A program made the position numbers and the translations under genes. The notes below the pieces were generated by a model that saw only the letters and a program-made list of their open reading frames with translations, searched no databases and was not told the DNA's origin. 64,000 nt of DNA from Euclidia mi (lineage: Eukaryota; Arthropoda; Insecta; Lepidoptera; Erebidae), in NCBI GenBank assembly GCA_944739405.2, contig OX123186.2, positions 94,625,727-94,689,726 of the forward strand, given 5' to 3'. Below are positions 32,458 through 44,639 of this stretch, piece after piece. Every line of letters begins with the position of its first letter. The first letter of the stretch is position 1.

Positions 32458-32849
32458 TTGACCCCTAAAGGTGGGAATTGCCAAAAATCCTTTCCTCGTG
32501 TTTCCCTACTCTCTTATGGAACATTCATACCAAATTACTTCTAGCTTCTTGCGACCAGTAATTTCGGCTCCGCGTTGTCGGTCAGTCAGAAATGCAAAAT
32601 AAACTGCAGTGAAATAGTATTATGTAAATCTTCGATCTCTGACAGTAACACTTAAATTTTTTTTGGAGAAATTAAGCAAGTTGTCTAACTTCTAGCGATC
32701 TCATCTATTTATGTACAGTACGAATTTAACTGTATTTTCTGGTATTATTATCAATAGTTATGTTTTCAGGATGCATTCTAAGGAATAGTCATTTTCTTCG
32801 AAAGTCTGATATAAAACGAAGATGTTGCGAATGTTAAAAAAAGTACAGA

Positions 32850-32965
32850 ATTTTATTGCCAAGCCGCGAAGCTGACAAAAAAGTAAAGAAAATTATGACT
32901 AAATGTGTTGCATGTAATAAATATATGTGCTTACAATGTTTTAATGACAGACACAGTTAAGACTT
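32850..32965 (+). pseudogene. possible piggyBac-type C-terminal finger remnant
   Basis: One frame reads PSREADKKVKKIMTKCVACN, then KYMCLQCFNDRHS. The CxxCNKYMCxxCF pattern recalls the C-terminal cysteine-rich region of some piggyBac transposases. The first Cys pair is not convincing and no DDE domain is nearby. The duplicate at 58885-58990 keeps CFECNKYMCF in a 122-codon open frame. The assignment is tentative. Confidence 0.35.
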
Positions 32966-33606
32966 ATTTTATATTGATGAAAAAAGATTAATAAACCTAT
33001 GTTTTGTTTTTTATTACTGATTATTTTTCTGTTACTATCAACTTCAATTTTACAAGATGCTTCACGGTCAAATGGACCTCATATTATTTTAAAAGATACA
33101 AATTGGTAGCTAATTGCATCGTAGTTGCCTTGTAAACCGACCGTTTGGTATCAGTATGTATACAGTTATACGTTTGACGATCTCCATTGGCTATATTGTT
33201 ACTCATTTAATAATAATAATATTCTACCACATACACTAAGCAGAGCTAATTCAAACGCACTTGCAACTCGCATTTCTTTATAAATAAAAAGATACACCAA
33301 ATCGTCATCATCAGCCTGTTATATTTTACTGGTCCTCTCCAAAAGCGAAACCAATCCATTAGCGAATGAAAAATCTCATTTTAGGACAAGAAACATTCCT
33401 ACTGAAAAAATAAAGCATATTTCTCCATAATGTTCTCGATAGACATGTGAAGTCTGCCAACCCGCATTCTTCGCTCTTCTCACAGTGAGAAGAGACCCTT
33501 GCTTCGCAATGGGACAGTATATATATACAGGGCTGATGATGATGATTATCGTATTTCTTGGTTTTAATTTCTAACCGTGTTTCATTTATGCCCATTCATC
33601 TTTCAG

Positions 33607-33803
33607 GGACCTTAATCAAAACGAAGAAAGGCAAGACGAACATCAAAGTTGGTGAATACACTTTTTACTTAAAGCCCGGCAACTACAAGACGGAAAAGAA
33701 GCGATGGAGCTGCACACAAAATAAATACTGCAAAGCTTGCCTACATATTGTCGATAACAAAATCATTGCTATTAATAATGAACATAATCATGAGAAGAAA
33801 TAA
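33607..33803 (+). CDS. mod(mdg4)-like: FLYWCH-like alternative 3' exon E16, short Cys spacing
   Basis: The acceptor TTCATCTTTCAG ends at 33606 and leaves GG. The 64-residue product begins TLIKTKKGKTNIKVGEYTFY and has KKRWSCTQNKYCKACLHIVD, IIAINNEHNHEKK and TAA at 33801-33803. The two zinc Cys are five apart (C-TQNKY-C) instead of seven, though KAC supplies a further Cys. An AATAAA overlaps the stop codon (33799-33804) and could be the poly(A) signal. Its duplicate is E27. Confidence 0.86.
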
Positions 33804-35521
33804 AGTATTATTATTAGAGTCCGCCTTTTTTTACTTGCATCGTACATCTCTACGGGCCGGTTCTCTTGCCAACGTAAAAGTCATGGAACATTATGCAGGC
33901 ACCGCAAAGGCACCGCTCCAGCCCAGCGATTAACTTGCCATTTAAATGACCACTAAGTCGTACGTCGTGTAACATATTCATCCGTGTTCAAGTTAATTAA
34001 TAAAATTTTACTTATTAGTACCAAACATAACCAAATATAAGTTAAAAAAAAAACTTGTATTAAAATCTGTTAAAAAAATTATAAATTTGGTGTGAAGAAT
34101 AAAGATAGATTTTATGTCTGTAATGTTTATGTACTGCTAATCTTTGAAAGATTTGCGATGAAATAATAATTTGGAGAATCGCGTTCTACCCAGTCGATTT
34201 GAAGTTTCATTTTACAAAATCAACAACCAGAGAGAAGCATTTCAGTAAATTTGGTTCGATTTGCCTTTCATCTTCAGCCCCTAACAGTCCACTGCTAGAC
34301 TAGGCCTCTTCTTTGGAAGAAGGAATTGGCCTATGTACAGTCTCGATACAGTGTATATTGCATTTTGCTGACGCGTGTTATTTACTTAGCCGTCGCAAAT
34401 TATATTAATAACACAATCAGTGCAAACTGTACTGTCGCGACGAACGGTCATTAGAAAATCAAATGGTCACAGCCTAACCTGTATACGTTTACGCGTAATG
34501 TACAAATAATTTAGTACCACGTGTGATTTTTTTCTTCTCTCCGCACTCACGAAACAATAATGCACTAGCTTCTGGTGTACGTAACCGTACATTCATTGGT
34601 CCTTCGAGCCGGATGTTAGAAATGCCATTCAAACACTGCTTTAATGTCATGCAGCCTACTATACCCCGCTTGCCAAACGGGTTGGTATAGAGTTTGTTTC
34701 AAGTTTTCCTTCTCTTACAGCGCTGTTCTCTGCATAACATGGCCCCTCTGCCTCTTTGCTCGATTTGCCTTTGATGTAGTGGTTTAAGCGGCCGCCTCAG
34801 TACCTGCCATTGCGGCAAGTGGCAGTCGAGGGTGGGGTTCGACTGCTACATGGAATTTCAGGCAATTCATACTTAGTGCACCCCGTACCCATACAGTTCC
34901 CTAGGAACAAATTCCAGCTTCTTACGCCCAATAGTTTTGTCATGCGGTGTCAGTCAGTCAGTAACTGATGAATTTAATATAATCAGATGGTGTACGCTTA
35001 CGTCCGTGTGGTGACCGATTAAGAATACGTATTGTCACCACCCGCATCATCATGGATGTCGTAAGAGACGACAGAGGGAGCATATTATTGGCCAGCGTGG
35101 TAAAGGCCAATTTCTCCTTTCAAAGGACAGGCCTAGTCGAGCAGTGGAGTGTTAAAGGCTGATGATGATGATGTACGTTGAAGGTGCCGAAAGACAATCG
35201 GATGTAACAATAGACTGCCATGCATAGGGTATCGGGCTAGAACCCTCTGCGCGCCCCACTGACTTTGACTTTTCTGACAATCGTTCCGGGCAGTTAGTAC
35301 CCTTAAATATACTGACACTGGTCTTTTTTATGGAATACCTCTGTCTCTTTAGGTTGCGGAAACCAGACGGCGATCGCATTATGGAATAGGTAATCTTCTG
35401 TCAAATCTGGTTAGGCTAGTAAGCGGACCTCGGCTCTCTAGGAGAAAGACTTATTCGATATTCTTCGTGTTTTGTACATTTTCTGTTTCATTACCAGTAA
35501 CCCCGTGCATTTGTCTAACAG
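33804..35521. other. spacer between E16 and E17
   Basis: It contains scraps of several repeats: CCACTGCTAGACTAGGCCTC at 34275-34360, a SINE-like head near 34778-34860 (GGTTTAAGCGGCCGCC), an inverted relative of 55110-55330 at 34985-35170, and part of the SINE family of 21115 at 35185-35455. No exon was seen. Confidence 0.5.
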
Positions 35522-35775
35522 GCTCAACTCGTGCTGTGAAAATACAATCAAAGAAAGGCAACGTGAATATTTTATACAAAGATTATACGTTCTATAAGAA
35601 AAACGACTCGCGAAGAACAGCTAAGGGGTTCATTATAACCAAAGACCGATGGGCTTGCACTCGTGTGGGGTGCAAAGCAAAACTGTATACAGTTGAGGAT
35701 ACTATTTTGAAAACTACTGGGGAGCATCACCATCCCGCACCGAGATTATGGCATTCATCGATATATATGTACTAA
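35522..35775 (+). CDS. mod(mdg4)-like: FLYWCH-like alternative 3' exon E17, Cys-x4-Cys
   Basis: The acceptor TTGTCTAACAG ends at 35521 and leaves GC. An alternative CAG at 35495-35497 would also keep the frame. From 35522 the product has 83 residues: STRAVKIQSKKGNVNILYKD, YTFYKK, KDRWACTRVGCKAKLYTVED, GEHHHP and a 12-residue tail to TAA... the frame closes at 35773-35775. The Cys pair is only four apart (C-TRVG-C), the shortest in the array, and the end is H-H-H. If both Cys bind zinc, the loop must differ from the usual finger. Confidence 0.82.
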
Positions 35776-38700
35776 AGTACTAGATGTAGCATTCAGAACA
35801 TTTACTTTGTTCAAATGCTTTGCATGCACATCCCGGCAAAGCAATCTAGTGTCACTTTGACTTGCTGGCGGTGTGGGTCCGCTTCGTTTATTAATAATTG
35901 TGTAACGACGATATATCGGTTAATTTGAATCAGAACTTGTATCTGTAGTAGCGCTAGTTAATATTATTAATTATTTAAGTAATAAAAAGTGTTAATTATA
36001 TCATATTACCACATAACAATGTATTTATTTATTTTTATGTGACGTCATTTACCACCATAGACTAACTACTATGCAGACATCGATTGCAAGCACATTGCAA
36101 GCGATTGTAGGTAAAAATATATGACTAAGAACAAACTTGATGAAGGCATTGGTTTTAAAAGTGTTTTAGTTTGATTAATGTTCTAAGACCAATTTGATTT
36201 TGTATAATACTAATTTGTGTTTTTCTTTTTAGTATATTGATCGTTATTACTATATTAATGAATATTTCAAATAAAATAATTGTGACACATTCCTTGGTAC
36301 TTTAAAAACAGTAGGTTCACTTACACTTCACCATAGTACACATAAATTTGCAGTTATAGAAAATACGTAAAAAATATACTGAACCAATATAAGGTCATTA
36401 AAAATTAGGCCAAACATCCTGATTTTTATTATCTGACCAAGTGACAAAACCCTACGAAATTAAAAGTGTTTGATGGTGATGGAATAGGTATTAAAATATA
36501 TTTTTGAGCATTTCTTATGCTAGGGCAAATTTAATTGCAATTTATTTAAAGCTATAACAATAAATTCCTGGGGCACAACTTGAACCCGCGACCACGACGA
36601 ACCGTGTCAATGCAGTATCGACTGAGCTATTCGGGCCACTTCATCAAAAAATGATTTTTCCTACTGGTGTATAGAACCATGTGGTCAGAAAGGACATTAT
36701 AACAGATTGTCAAACAATGCGGCTTTATATGTATAATAAGATATTTCTGAGCAAGCCTCATGCCAAGATAAATTTAAACTTTAAAACATTATAATTGTTC
36801 GTTCCTGCGACATGTCTTGAACTTACGCCAACGAATACATTTTCTATTTTTTTTATAAAGTAACTAAATATGATTATAGTTTTATTATTTTACTAAAATA
36901 AAACCACAGCAATTAATTACTTTTATTTTCATAAATAGCCACTAAACTTATCTATTTTTTGATCTTCTGTGAAAATAGTCTATACAAGTGCCAATGAGTA
37001 CCCAGTAGCATTAGAGTACTACTGGCTGCTCATTAGTAAGATGCCCGGTCAGCCGTTGCTGATTGGCTATAATATGATATATAAGCGCTGTATTCCATTA
37101 GCGCTATGTGTACATGCGTGTTGCACATGTGCGATTAGACGTCAAACCTAAAACAGCTTGGACAATGTTTTAATATGGAATTTTATGTCTATCTCACAGA
37201 AGAATAACTGAAGTGTATATACACCACTATTTTTTAATTAGTACAAAAAATTTAACAGGGCACTAAGTATCTTTAACTGATCATATTTATGTAGTTGAAA
37301 AATAAAAACACTAAGTCCCAAAACTGTCTCAAAACTGTCCACAAAAATACGTGATAATTGGTAAATGCAATACTAATACTATGACCGACCCGTGTACTAT
37401 CATAGTAAAATTAACCATTGATAAATTAAACCCCCCCCCCCCCGCCCCTCTGCGCCTGCGCCAAGCCCCGACGATACGACAAACAATACTAAATTGTTAG
37501 CTAAAGTGAGCGTATCTAATTTCGTTGCAAAAGTTAATTGTTTTTTGAGTGGAAAAATCACGAATGCAGCTGTGTACCCATGGACATCGTATTGTGAGTG
37601 TACAAAAGTGACCGGGTCAGTGTTAAACAATTAAAACAGTGCATATTGGATGCTTTTGAAAACGGTGGCGGACATTTCGAAGGACAATGTAAATACTTGT
37701 AAGTTTAGTAAATAATACGTACTTAAGTAAATAATAATTTAATGCGGCTCAAAATCGGTCTGTGTTCTCCACACACGTTGAGGAAGGCCTATGTCCAACA
37801 GTGGACGTCTCTAGGCTGACATGATGATGATAAAATAATTTGTAAATAGCAGATGATTCTACCTTCATAAATACGCCAAAATTACTCTTTTCTTTTAGTC
37901 CAGAACACCATCTTTTATTTTGATATTTGTTTGCTTTCTAATTACATAACTCCGTATTTAATTACTTGTTAAACGATAATTTTTACCGGTCCTAAGCCCG
38001 AATTAAGTATGAAGGAGAGGGTAGAATTAACAAAATTAAAAAATAACTACCCACATTTATTATTTTCCTTCATTTTATTTTCTATGGCTACCTACATCAT
38101 AAGTGCGACAGAGAGAATGCGAATGAGCAGGATGGAATATTATCAATGAATTAGTGAATGGATTGTAAATATGACTATGATTTAAGTGAGATTTTCTACA
38201 ATAAACAAATGATAATAACTTTGCTCTTTATTGATATTATGAAATTCTTACGTCACATATATGATAATAATATCTTCGCTAATCTGTCCTTAAAGATTTT
38301 GTACTAATTAAAAAATAGTGGTTTATATCCAATCTCTTTGGTCTATCTTTAGAATATATGTCAATGATGGCATTGTCTTACTGATACTGCGTTGCTATGA
38401 GGCCAAAAAGGATTTCATGTAGAGAAAATTTTAGAATATTACGTGTCTTATTTAAAACTAGAGGATGTTTGCTGCTAAACCCGCATATTTGATTTTAACT
38501 AAACCGTTTCTTTCCGATCAGATATCAGTAGGGATTTCGGGAAATCCCTGCTTAGTGCACCCATACAGTTCCCAAGGAAGTGGATTTAAACCGACGGCGT
38601 GCACCACTAACTCTTTGGACCATAAGCTGTTGATCCCGTTTGTCATTTGTTCATTCGTGAAGGTCAATCAGTACTCTTAAATATAGTGATTCTGGTCTTT

Positions 38701-39004
38701 ATCATTAAATACCGCTGTCTCTTTGTAATGCCGAAGTCAGACGGCAGTCTTTATGTGATTCTGTTCAATCTGGTTAGTCTAGCAAGTAGACCCCGGGTTT
38801 CTGGGGGAAAGTCTATGTAACCAATTGACCTGGTAAGATTTATTGTAATTTATGCAAAAGCACTTATTCTAGTCAAACTAAGAAGAAAGACAAATGAGTG
38901 TTTCATTACTCTAAAGAATAATAATAATTATCCGCTCTTATCTCTGTAATATTTTATTTATTTATAACTCACGCCTGTATCCCCGAATATCTATATCGGT
39001 AACT

Positions 39005-39205
39005 AGAGGACGCCAGCAGCTACGCCTGCATTTTTTTTAAATTTACCAGTTTTGGCCGATCCCGTGGGAATTTCGGGATGATGTCCTTGGGGACATCATC
39101 CTACATAGAGAACATACAAACTTCAGCTTCCTGCGCCCAGTAGTTTCGGCTGTAGCGTGTCTGTCAGACAGTCAGTAACGCAAGGATTTTATATATTAAG
39201 AGATT
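39005..39205 (+). repeat. interspersed repeat, ACGCAAGGATTTTATATATT family
   Basis: GAGGACGCCAGCAGCTACGC to AACGCAAGGATTTTATATAT, the same family as 17218-17405, with a short internal rearrangement at GATGTCCTTGGGGACATCAT. Confidence 0.6.
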
Positions 39206-39348
39206 ACTTACGAAATGTAAATATTTGTATATTTATAATTTAGTTGTATATTTTGTATTTAAAGAGTAATGTATTTTATTTAAAAAATTAAAGAGTATAA
39301 GAATTGAGAACCTCATCCTTTTTCCAAAGACAATTAAAAACGCATCGA

Positions 39349-39414
39349 AATTGAAATCTTCCTCTTATTGTTTTTTTTTGTTTTAACCAAAACAATAAGA
39401 GGAAGATTTCAATT
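39349..39414. repeat. perfect 26-bp inverted repeat
   Basis: AATTGAAATCTTCCTCTTAT-TGTTTT pairs with its exact inverse at 39389-39414 across a T-rich 14-bp centre. It may be a minimal palindromic MITE. Confidence 0.7.
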
Positions 39415-39648
39415 ATTAGTAGATATATGTAAATATTAGTAAAGGATTTGTGTAAGGACTCCGTTGAGCATTAATAGCAAAGATTCAGTGCATAGGTACC
39501 ACAGAACGCAAGATAAATAAGTATAAAAAAACAATGTCTCAATGCTGATCAAGCAACTTGTGAAAATAACCCTAGACTTATATTTCAATTGTCTCTATAT
39601 ATACTTACCCATGTATTACCTTAATATGTTTTTTTTTTACTTTTTTAG

Positions 39649-39926
39649 CTATATTCACGAAATCCCAAAGAGGAAACATGCTGATTAGTTGCAAAGGCTA
39701 CACTTTCTACCATAAGAAATCATTCAGTCGAAGTTCGGAGGTCAAGAAAAGATGGGTGTGCTCTACCCATTTCTGCAGAGGTTGCAAAGCCGTGATCTAC
39801 ACCGTTGATGACATCATTGTTTCTCTAAAGAATGATCACAATCATAAAGAAGGTATGTATCCAAAAGCTTACTACTATTTTGTAAAAGTGAATGTTTGTG
39901 AGGTTGGATTTATGGATGTTTGTTAG
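39649..39926 (+). CDS. mod(mdg4)-like: FLYWCH alternative 3' exon E18
   Basis: The acceptor TTTTTTACTTTTTTAG (TAG rather than CAG) ends at 39648 and leaves CT. The product begins IFTKSQRGNMLISCKGYTFY and has VKKRWVCSTHFCRGCKAVIY, IIVSLKNDHNHKEG. All four ligands are present, plus an extra Cys between the pair. Read through, the frame is open to TAG 39924-39926. However, AAGAAGGTATGT at 39847-39858 is a strong splice donor right after HNHKE. Using it, the exon would end at 39852 in phase 1 and could join an acceptor at 40374. Confidence 0.84.
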
Positions 39927-40374
39927 TCTTTATCAAAAAACTAAAGAACGGGTTTTGATGAATTTTTGTAGTAATAATAGTTTATGATAAAAGAACCGAC
40001 ACGTACGGAGCCATGTTCTAAAGCTATCATCACATTTATCTCCTTACAAACTTACAATACTTTAAAGGGGTGGCTCAAGATTTATGAGTGTGAAGAATGT
40101 AAGGGGTAGGCCTATGTCCTGCAGTGGACGTATCTAGGCTGACATGATGATGAATACTCTCAAATAAATTCGTCTTAGTGCTAGCCAAATTATTCTAAAA
40201 TTTCGCAATTGATACATTATATATAATTTTAGTCCCTTAACTTAGGGCTCAAAAGTCATCCAAGGAAATCATGTATTGAGAAAAATATTTTTTCAATCAC
40301 TTAGCGAAAAATGTTAGAGGAAAGAATACCCTACTACATGTATTTAGTGATTAATTATAAAATGCTTTTTGCAG

Positions 40375-40410
40375 GTACAAAGCCGCAACCATATGAAGTC
40401 ATATGGAAAT
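40375..40410 (+). CDS. possible short terminal exon after E18
   Basis: The acceptor TGCTTTTTGCAG ends at 40374 and leaves GT, the phase used throughout the array. If joined to the donor after E18, the tail reads GTKPQPYEVIWK and stops at TAG 40408-40410. It has no domain of its own. Evidence is limited to the donor, acceptor and phase match. Confidence 0.4.
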
Positions 40411-41790
40411 AGTGATCTGGGACTAGTGGTCCTTCCATGTTTTTTCAGCGGCTACCAAAGAATCGCTTTTCACCAGTTTCTCAACAACTCAATAATAATA
40501 TTATTATTGAGTTTTAATTATTAAGTACTTTTAATTAATTATGTTCGCATTTTTATATACGTATGGAGTTTATTAATAAGATTAGTGTGTCATATTGTCG
40601 ATTCGTCGTGTTGCTTTTTGTGTGAATGTGTGGCCTACTCTAGTGGCGGAGTTTAAGTATCCTCTGGCATGGCTTAATGATTCTTTTCCCAAGCCAACAA
40701 CCGGAACCGACAGCTTTATGTGCTCTGCGGGGCACGGTAGCGCTCTGATGTTGATGCCAAGTGCAGTTCTATTACCCATCCGAGTGTAGACCTGTGCAAA
40801 GTTTAATTTAGTCAAGCTATGTGCGCTATCATCGTCATTACCACGGAATAGATTATATAACCAATCTACCATAATTGGGAGCCGATTCCCAACAGTGCAG
40901 TTCTATTCATGTATTAATACCATTATCATCGATCCGCTGTGATGCTCTGTAGAAAAAACCATCCGATTCACATTTGCAGCCTGGTGTCTGGGGTTTTGCC
41001 CGATTATAATACTGAGTCTGTATTTGTAGTTAGATAAAATTAATTATGTATGGTAATCATCTACTCATTATAAGTATAGAAAAAAGATCAACAATGGGGA
41101 AATATTCCATTTCTTATCTAATAATAATATATAAGGCTCAAGAGTTTGTTTGTTTGTTTACTTGAACAGGAACTCTCAGGAACTACTGGTCCGATTTGAA
41201 GAATTCTTTCTGTGTTAGATAGTCCATTTATCGAGGAAGGCTAAAGGCTATATAACATCACGCAATAAGCCATGGGAGCGGAGCAGTAGTAGCAGTAAAT
41301 AACGAAGGTGTAGCTCTAACTACAGGCTCAACTAGAATATATCTCGGACAGTGATAAGTGCCACCTATCGCATAAAATTCATATTCGCGTTCGAGATTAA
41401 ACTGTACTTGGTGTTTGATGTTGTTGTCATTGTGTGATTGCTTTTATATTTTATAAATATTGTGGCCAAAACCTACTTGTAAGCAACTATTTTTTTAATT
41501 TGAAAGGATAATAAATTTTATAAATAACTTTCTGTTTGATTCCTTTTCGATTTTACTACCTCCTTTTTAAAAGGGCACGGTACTGAGAATCGAATACAAG
41601 CAACTTTAATAAAACATACTTCATCATTTACAATCAGCAATGCCTAATAGGTATTTAATGTAAGTAACCGTTTATCTTTTTATACCACTTGTAAAATTCA
41701 TTTGATTGTTTTTTTTATATAATATTGTAGCAAAGCCACTCGAACAATAATCACTTGTCAAATCACTAAATAATAAAATTACCATTTCGG
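40411..41790. other. spacer between E18 and E19
   Basis: It contains a SINE-like scrap near 40620-40760 and an interspersed repeat at 41125-41345 (CTCAGGAACTACTGGTCCGA) that recurs at 51228-51432 and is probably Helitron-related. No gene was recognised. Confidence 0.45.
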
Positions 41791-42030
41791 CCAAATTCGT
41801 TCTTTCACATAAAGGCGACGAGATGCTTGAGTACAGAGGTCACACTTTCATTGTTGCGAGAGACAAGCGGCAGTGAAATCCAGAGAAGATTCTGAAGGCC
41901 TGCTCCAATAGAACCAGGAGGAATAAATGTACTGCAAAGGTTCATACTACATTTAAGTTTTTTTTTTAGATTTTTAATACTATTGACGAAGTCATCGTCT
42001 ACACTAATAATATCCATACGCGTTCTCATG
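41791..42030 (+). pseudogene. FLYWCH relic E19
   Basis: It reads KFVLSHKGDEMLEYRGHTFI and then CAG TGA at 41871-41876. In the same frame it continues KACSNRTRRNKCTAKVHTT, the Cys pair of the E20-E25 block. A T-rich insertion follows, then TIDEVIVYTNNIHTR in another frame, where HNH would be. The expected acceptor position reads TTTCGG instead of TTTCAG. The tryptophan is also lost. The exon is dead. Confidence 0.75.
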
Positions 42031-43248
42031 GATTAAAAGACAGATAGAGGAAAAAAAAATATGACTAGTACGTAACGTACATAATTATATACCTAGTAGT
42101 ATTTGGCGTGAAATTCATGCAAATGAATACCTGCCGCTATTTGACTTCAAACTCGCATATCAGAGCAAATGCGTAAAGCAGAAAAAGTTATGGGCATAAA
42201 ACGTGGACGACCAGCTAGCAACTTAGGCACACCATCCTCAAGTCGAGCCGGAACTCCAAGCATCTGGGTTTTATACGGAAACATCTTCAATTCTTTGACC
42301 AAAATAAGCTGCTGAGTCAAATTCACGTTGTGTTTTTATCACTGATGAACTATTCCGTAAAAAGATTGACAGGATTATTCCGCGTTCTTGGGGAGTAAAG
42401 CGGTCCATGATTATTTTTAGTGAATTTTACTTTAATTTGTTTACTATAAAATTTTCAATTTTAGAATGACAGGAGATGTCATAAAAAAATATAAGGAATT
42501 TCTATAGGCTCATTACTTTTGCGCCACCCTGTATTTAGTCAAATTAGGTCAGACTAGTAAGCGGACTCCAACTTGCAACTGGGATAATGCTAGGAAGGTG
42601 ATGTTGATATTGCGTAAATTATTATTATAATATTACATAGATTAATGATTATATTAGCCTTTATATTGAGTTTACTATTTATCGGTACATGGCAAATCTT
42701 CTGTTATGTATTTAAATGCTAAATCCATCCTAGCCAAATTATTAAAGAATAATATACTTAATTGTGATTATGTTTCACTACTTTTATTTTATTACTAAAC
42801 CAATGTCATGTGTAGCTGATTGCAAAAGTATTCGTCAAAGCGAATAAAAGGAGCCCAAATTCGATGGGGCTGTGAAACGTCACAGCCCCATCAATATAAC
42901 GATATTGCGATGTTACTATGGCTACCATCAGATCAGCTCCATGGCATCGTAATCTACACAGGCATGTTAATTTTCAGCTCGAATGAAAATCGGAGAGTCG
43001 GTCAAATTTATCTAGCAGGATTTTACTTAAAAGACATCAGGACAGGTGAAAGACAATAAAAGCTTGTAAAAATTTGAGGAGTCAATTTTAAAATTCAATT
43101 TGTTTGAAACATTATAACAATATATTTTTCGATTTATATGTCTTAAATTTAATTGATTTCATGGTTAACTACCAATTTTAATTAAATTTAATATTTTTTC
43201 AAATAAATCAATAAAGTAAAAACTACATTACCTAATATTTCTTTCCAG
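42031..43248. other. spacer between E19 and E20
   Basis: Near 42838-42878 KRIKGAQIRWGCETS could be another FLYWCH scrap (RWGC). It runs straight into a 13-bp hairpin (GATGGGGCTGTGA...TCACAGCCCCATC, 42862-42891). A SINE scrap lies at 42537-42598. The open frame 42820-43059 has no recognisable domain. Confidence 0.4.
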
Positions 43249-43484
43249 CGACATTCGTGATGTCAAGAAGAGGTAATAGAATGGTGTTATATGATGGATA
43301 CACCTTTACGGAGATGAAAGAACACCCTTTTTCACGGACGGTTAGATGGACTTGTTCCAATCGCAAGAAGTACCGGTGCACAGCAAAGTTGAGGACATCA
43401 GAGGGATACATCATAGCTCTTGACAGTACACACAACCACCCAAGACACACTTATCAAAATTATGAATATGAAATCAATTACTGA
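43249..43484 (+). CDS. mod(mdg4)-like: FLYWCH alternative 3' exon E20
   Basis: The acceptor ATTTCTTTCCAG ends at 43248 and leaves CG. The 77-residue product begins TFVMSRRGNRMVLYDGYTFT and has TVRWTCSNRKKYRCTAKLRT, IIALDSTHNHP and a tail RHTYQNYEYEINY, with TGA at 43482-43484. All four ligands are present. The S-N-R-K-K-Y loop and the HNHP plus tyrosine-rich tail define the E20-E25 block. It appears intact. Confidence 0.88.
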
Positions 43485-44639
43485 ATACTTGCGAATGTTC
43501 TTTTGTATTTCTTTATGGTTTTTATTTTAGATTTAAGATTTTTGTTAATATTTTGCGTGGATTGTAAAAATCAAAAGTTGTTTGACACTTGGTAGGTATA
43601 TTATTTTATATTGTTTACTCCTTAATTATCAATGCTGTCCATTAGTTCTATGAAAATGGCTACAAGGCGTGCGCTTGTTTTTTATTGTTATTTTTTTTTT
43701 GTTTTTTGACTCACATTTTATTTTGTATATTACGTGTTGGACCGATTTATTCATTTGTTGATAATATTATTTTTTACTTAATTTTATCGAAAGGTTGACT
43801 GGGTAGAATTTTATAATTTAAAGCATTTTAAATAAAAATACTCAATTAATACTATTAAGTAACTTTATGCAATTTATATTATCTAATTAAGTCATGTTGT
43901 TTGTAATGAATAAATTGTTATTTTACATTATATTTTGCCATTCATTTCAATGCAACATACTACAACTGTCATATGGAGACTTGCTTACCTATTTGAATTA
44001 TTACAAACAAACATAGACCCACGTCTGTTTCCCGGTGGGGTAGGCAGAGAATACGGAACGCCATTTGCAATGATCCTGATATATATTTATCTTGCTTCAT
44101 TGACTCCCATCTAATTCCTCATGCATGCTCTTCTATTCAGGGTACTTCTAACCAGTCCTGTTTTTAGGATGTCACCAATCTGGTCAGAGAACGTCCGTTG
44201 AATTATTAAGGATATTTATACCGGTGAATTAAATATAAATATTATTTTTAGTGCCGAAGGCCATGAGGCCTTCGGCACGGGTAAATGGGTATAAACCCAT
44301 TTCCTTCTCCCTCATCCCGGTCCTCCTATTCCTTTTCCCATCCAGGTCGGCAAAGCACTTGTGACTCCTCTAGAGTTGCGTGTCTCTTTGGGTGGCGGTA
44401 TCGCTTACCATCATAAATTAATTATAATAGATATGGCATAAAAAATAATACTAACGTACGTCCTTCTTTGGAGTAGAATCTTACTAAATGATATCTTATC
44501 ACTTCCCTTCATAATGCCTTCACTAACTGAACAATCTTACTTCGCATTTTTAATATAAGTATAAACTTACTAAACGGTATCTAATCATATGCCTCACAAA
44601 CTAAACAACCTTATTTCGCATATTTTTTTGCTGCTATCA
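43485..44639. other. spacer between E20 and E21
   Basis: It has a short SINE-like piece near 44010-44055 (GTTTCCCGGTGGGGTAGGCA), a small GGCCTTCGGCAC inverted repeat (44250-44280) and scraps of a LINE tail near 44345-44420 (GGGTGGCGGTATCGCTTACC). No exon was seen. Confidence 0.45.

Larger units (their letters stand above)
28496..33982 (+). repeat. segmental duplication, copy 1 (E15-E16)
   Basis: From TTATGTTACTATGGTACC to the TCGTACGTCGT region after E16, this block is colinear with 55361-59957. Both FLYWCH exons and most intron sequence are shared, including TTGATCGGCAAGCTCTGAG near 29800 and CAGTCATTGTTAGC-type text near 30240. Copy 1 carries insertions absent from copy 2: 30714-31198 and 31646-32457. 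Copy 2 carries SINEs and a Penelope-type hairpin absent here. Confidence 0.85.
35776..39648. other. large spacer between E17 and E18
   Basis: The longest stretch without an exon in this half. It contains a SINE-like minus head near 36561-36640 (TTGAACCCGCGACC), a C17 homopolymer near 37431-37443, a repeat tail at 37740-37835, SINE remains at 38585-38815, an interspersed repeat at 39005-39205 and an inverted repeat at 39349-39414. No coding sequence was recognised. Confidence 0.5.
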
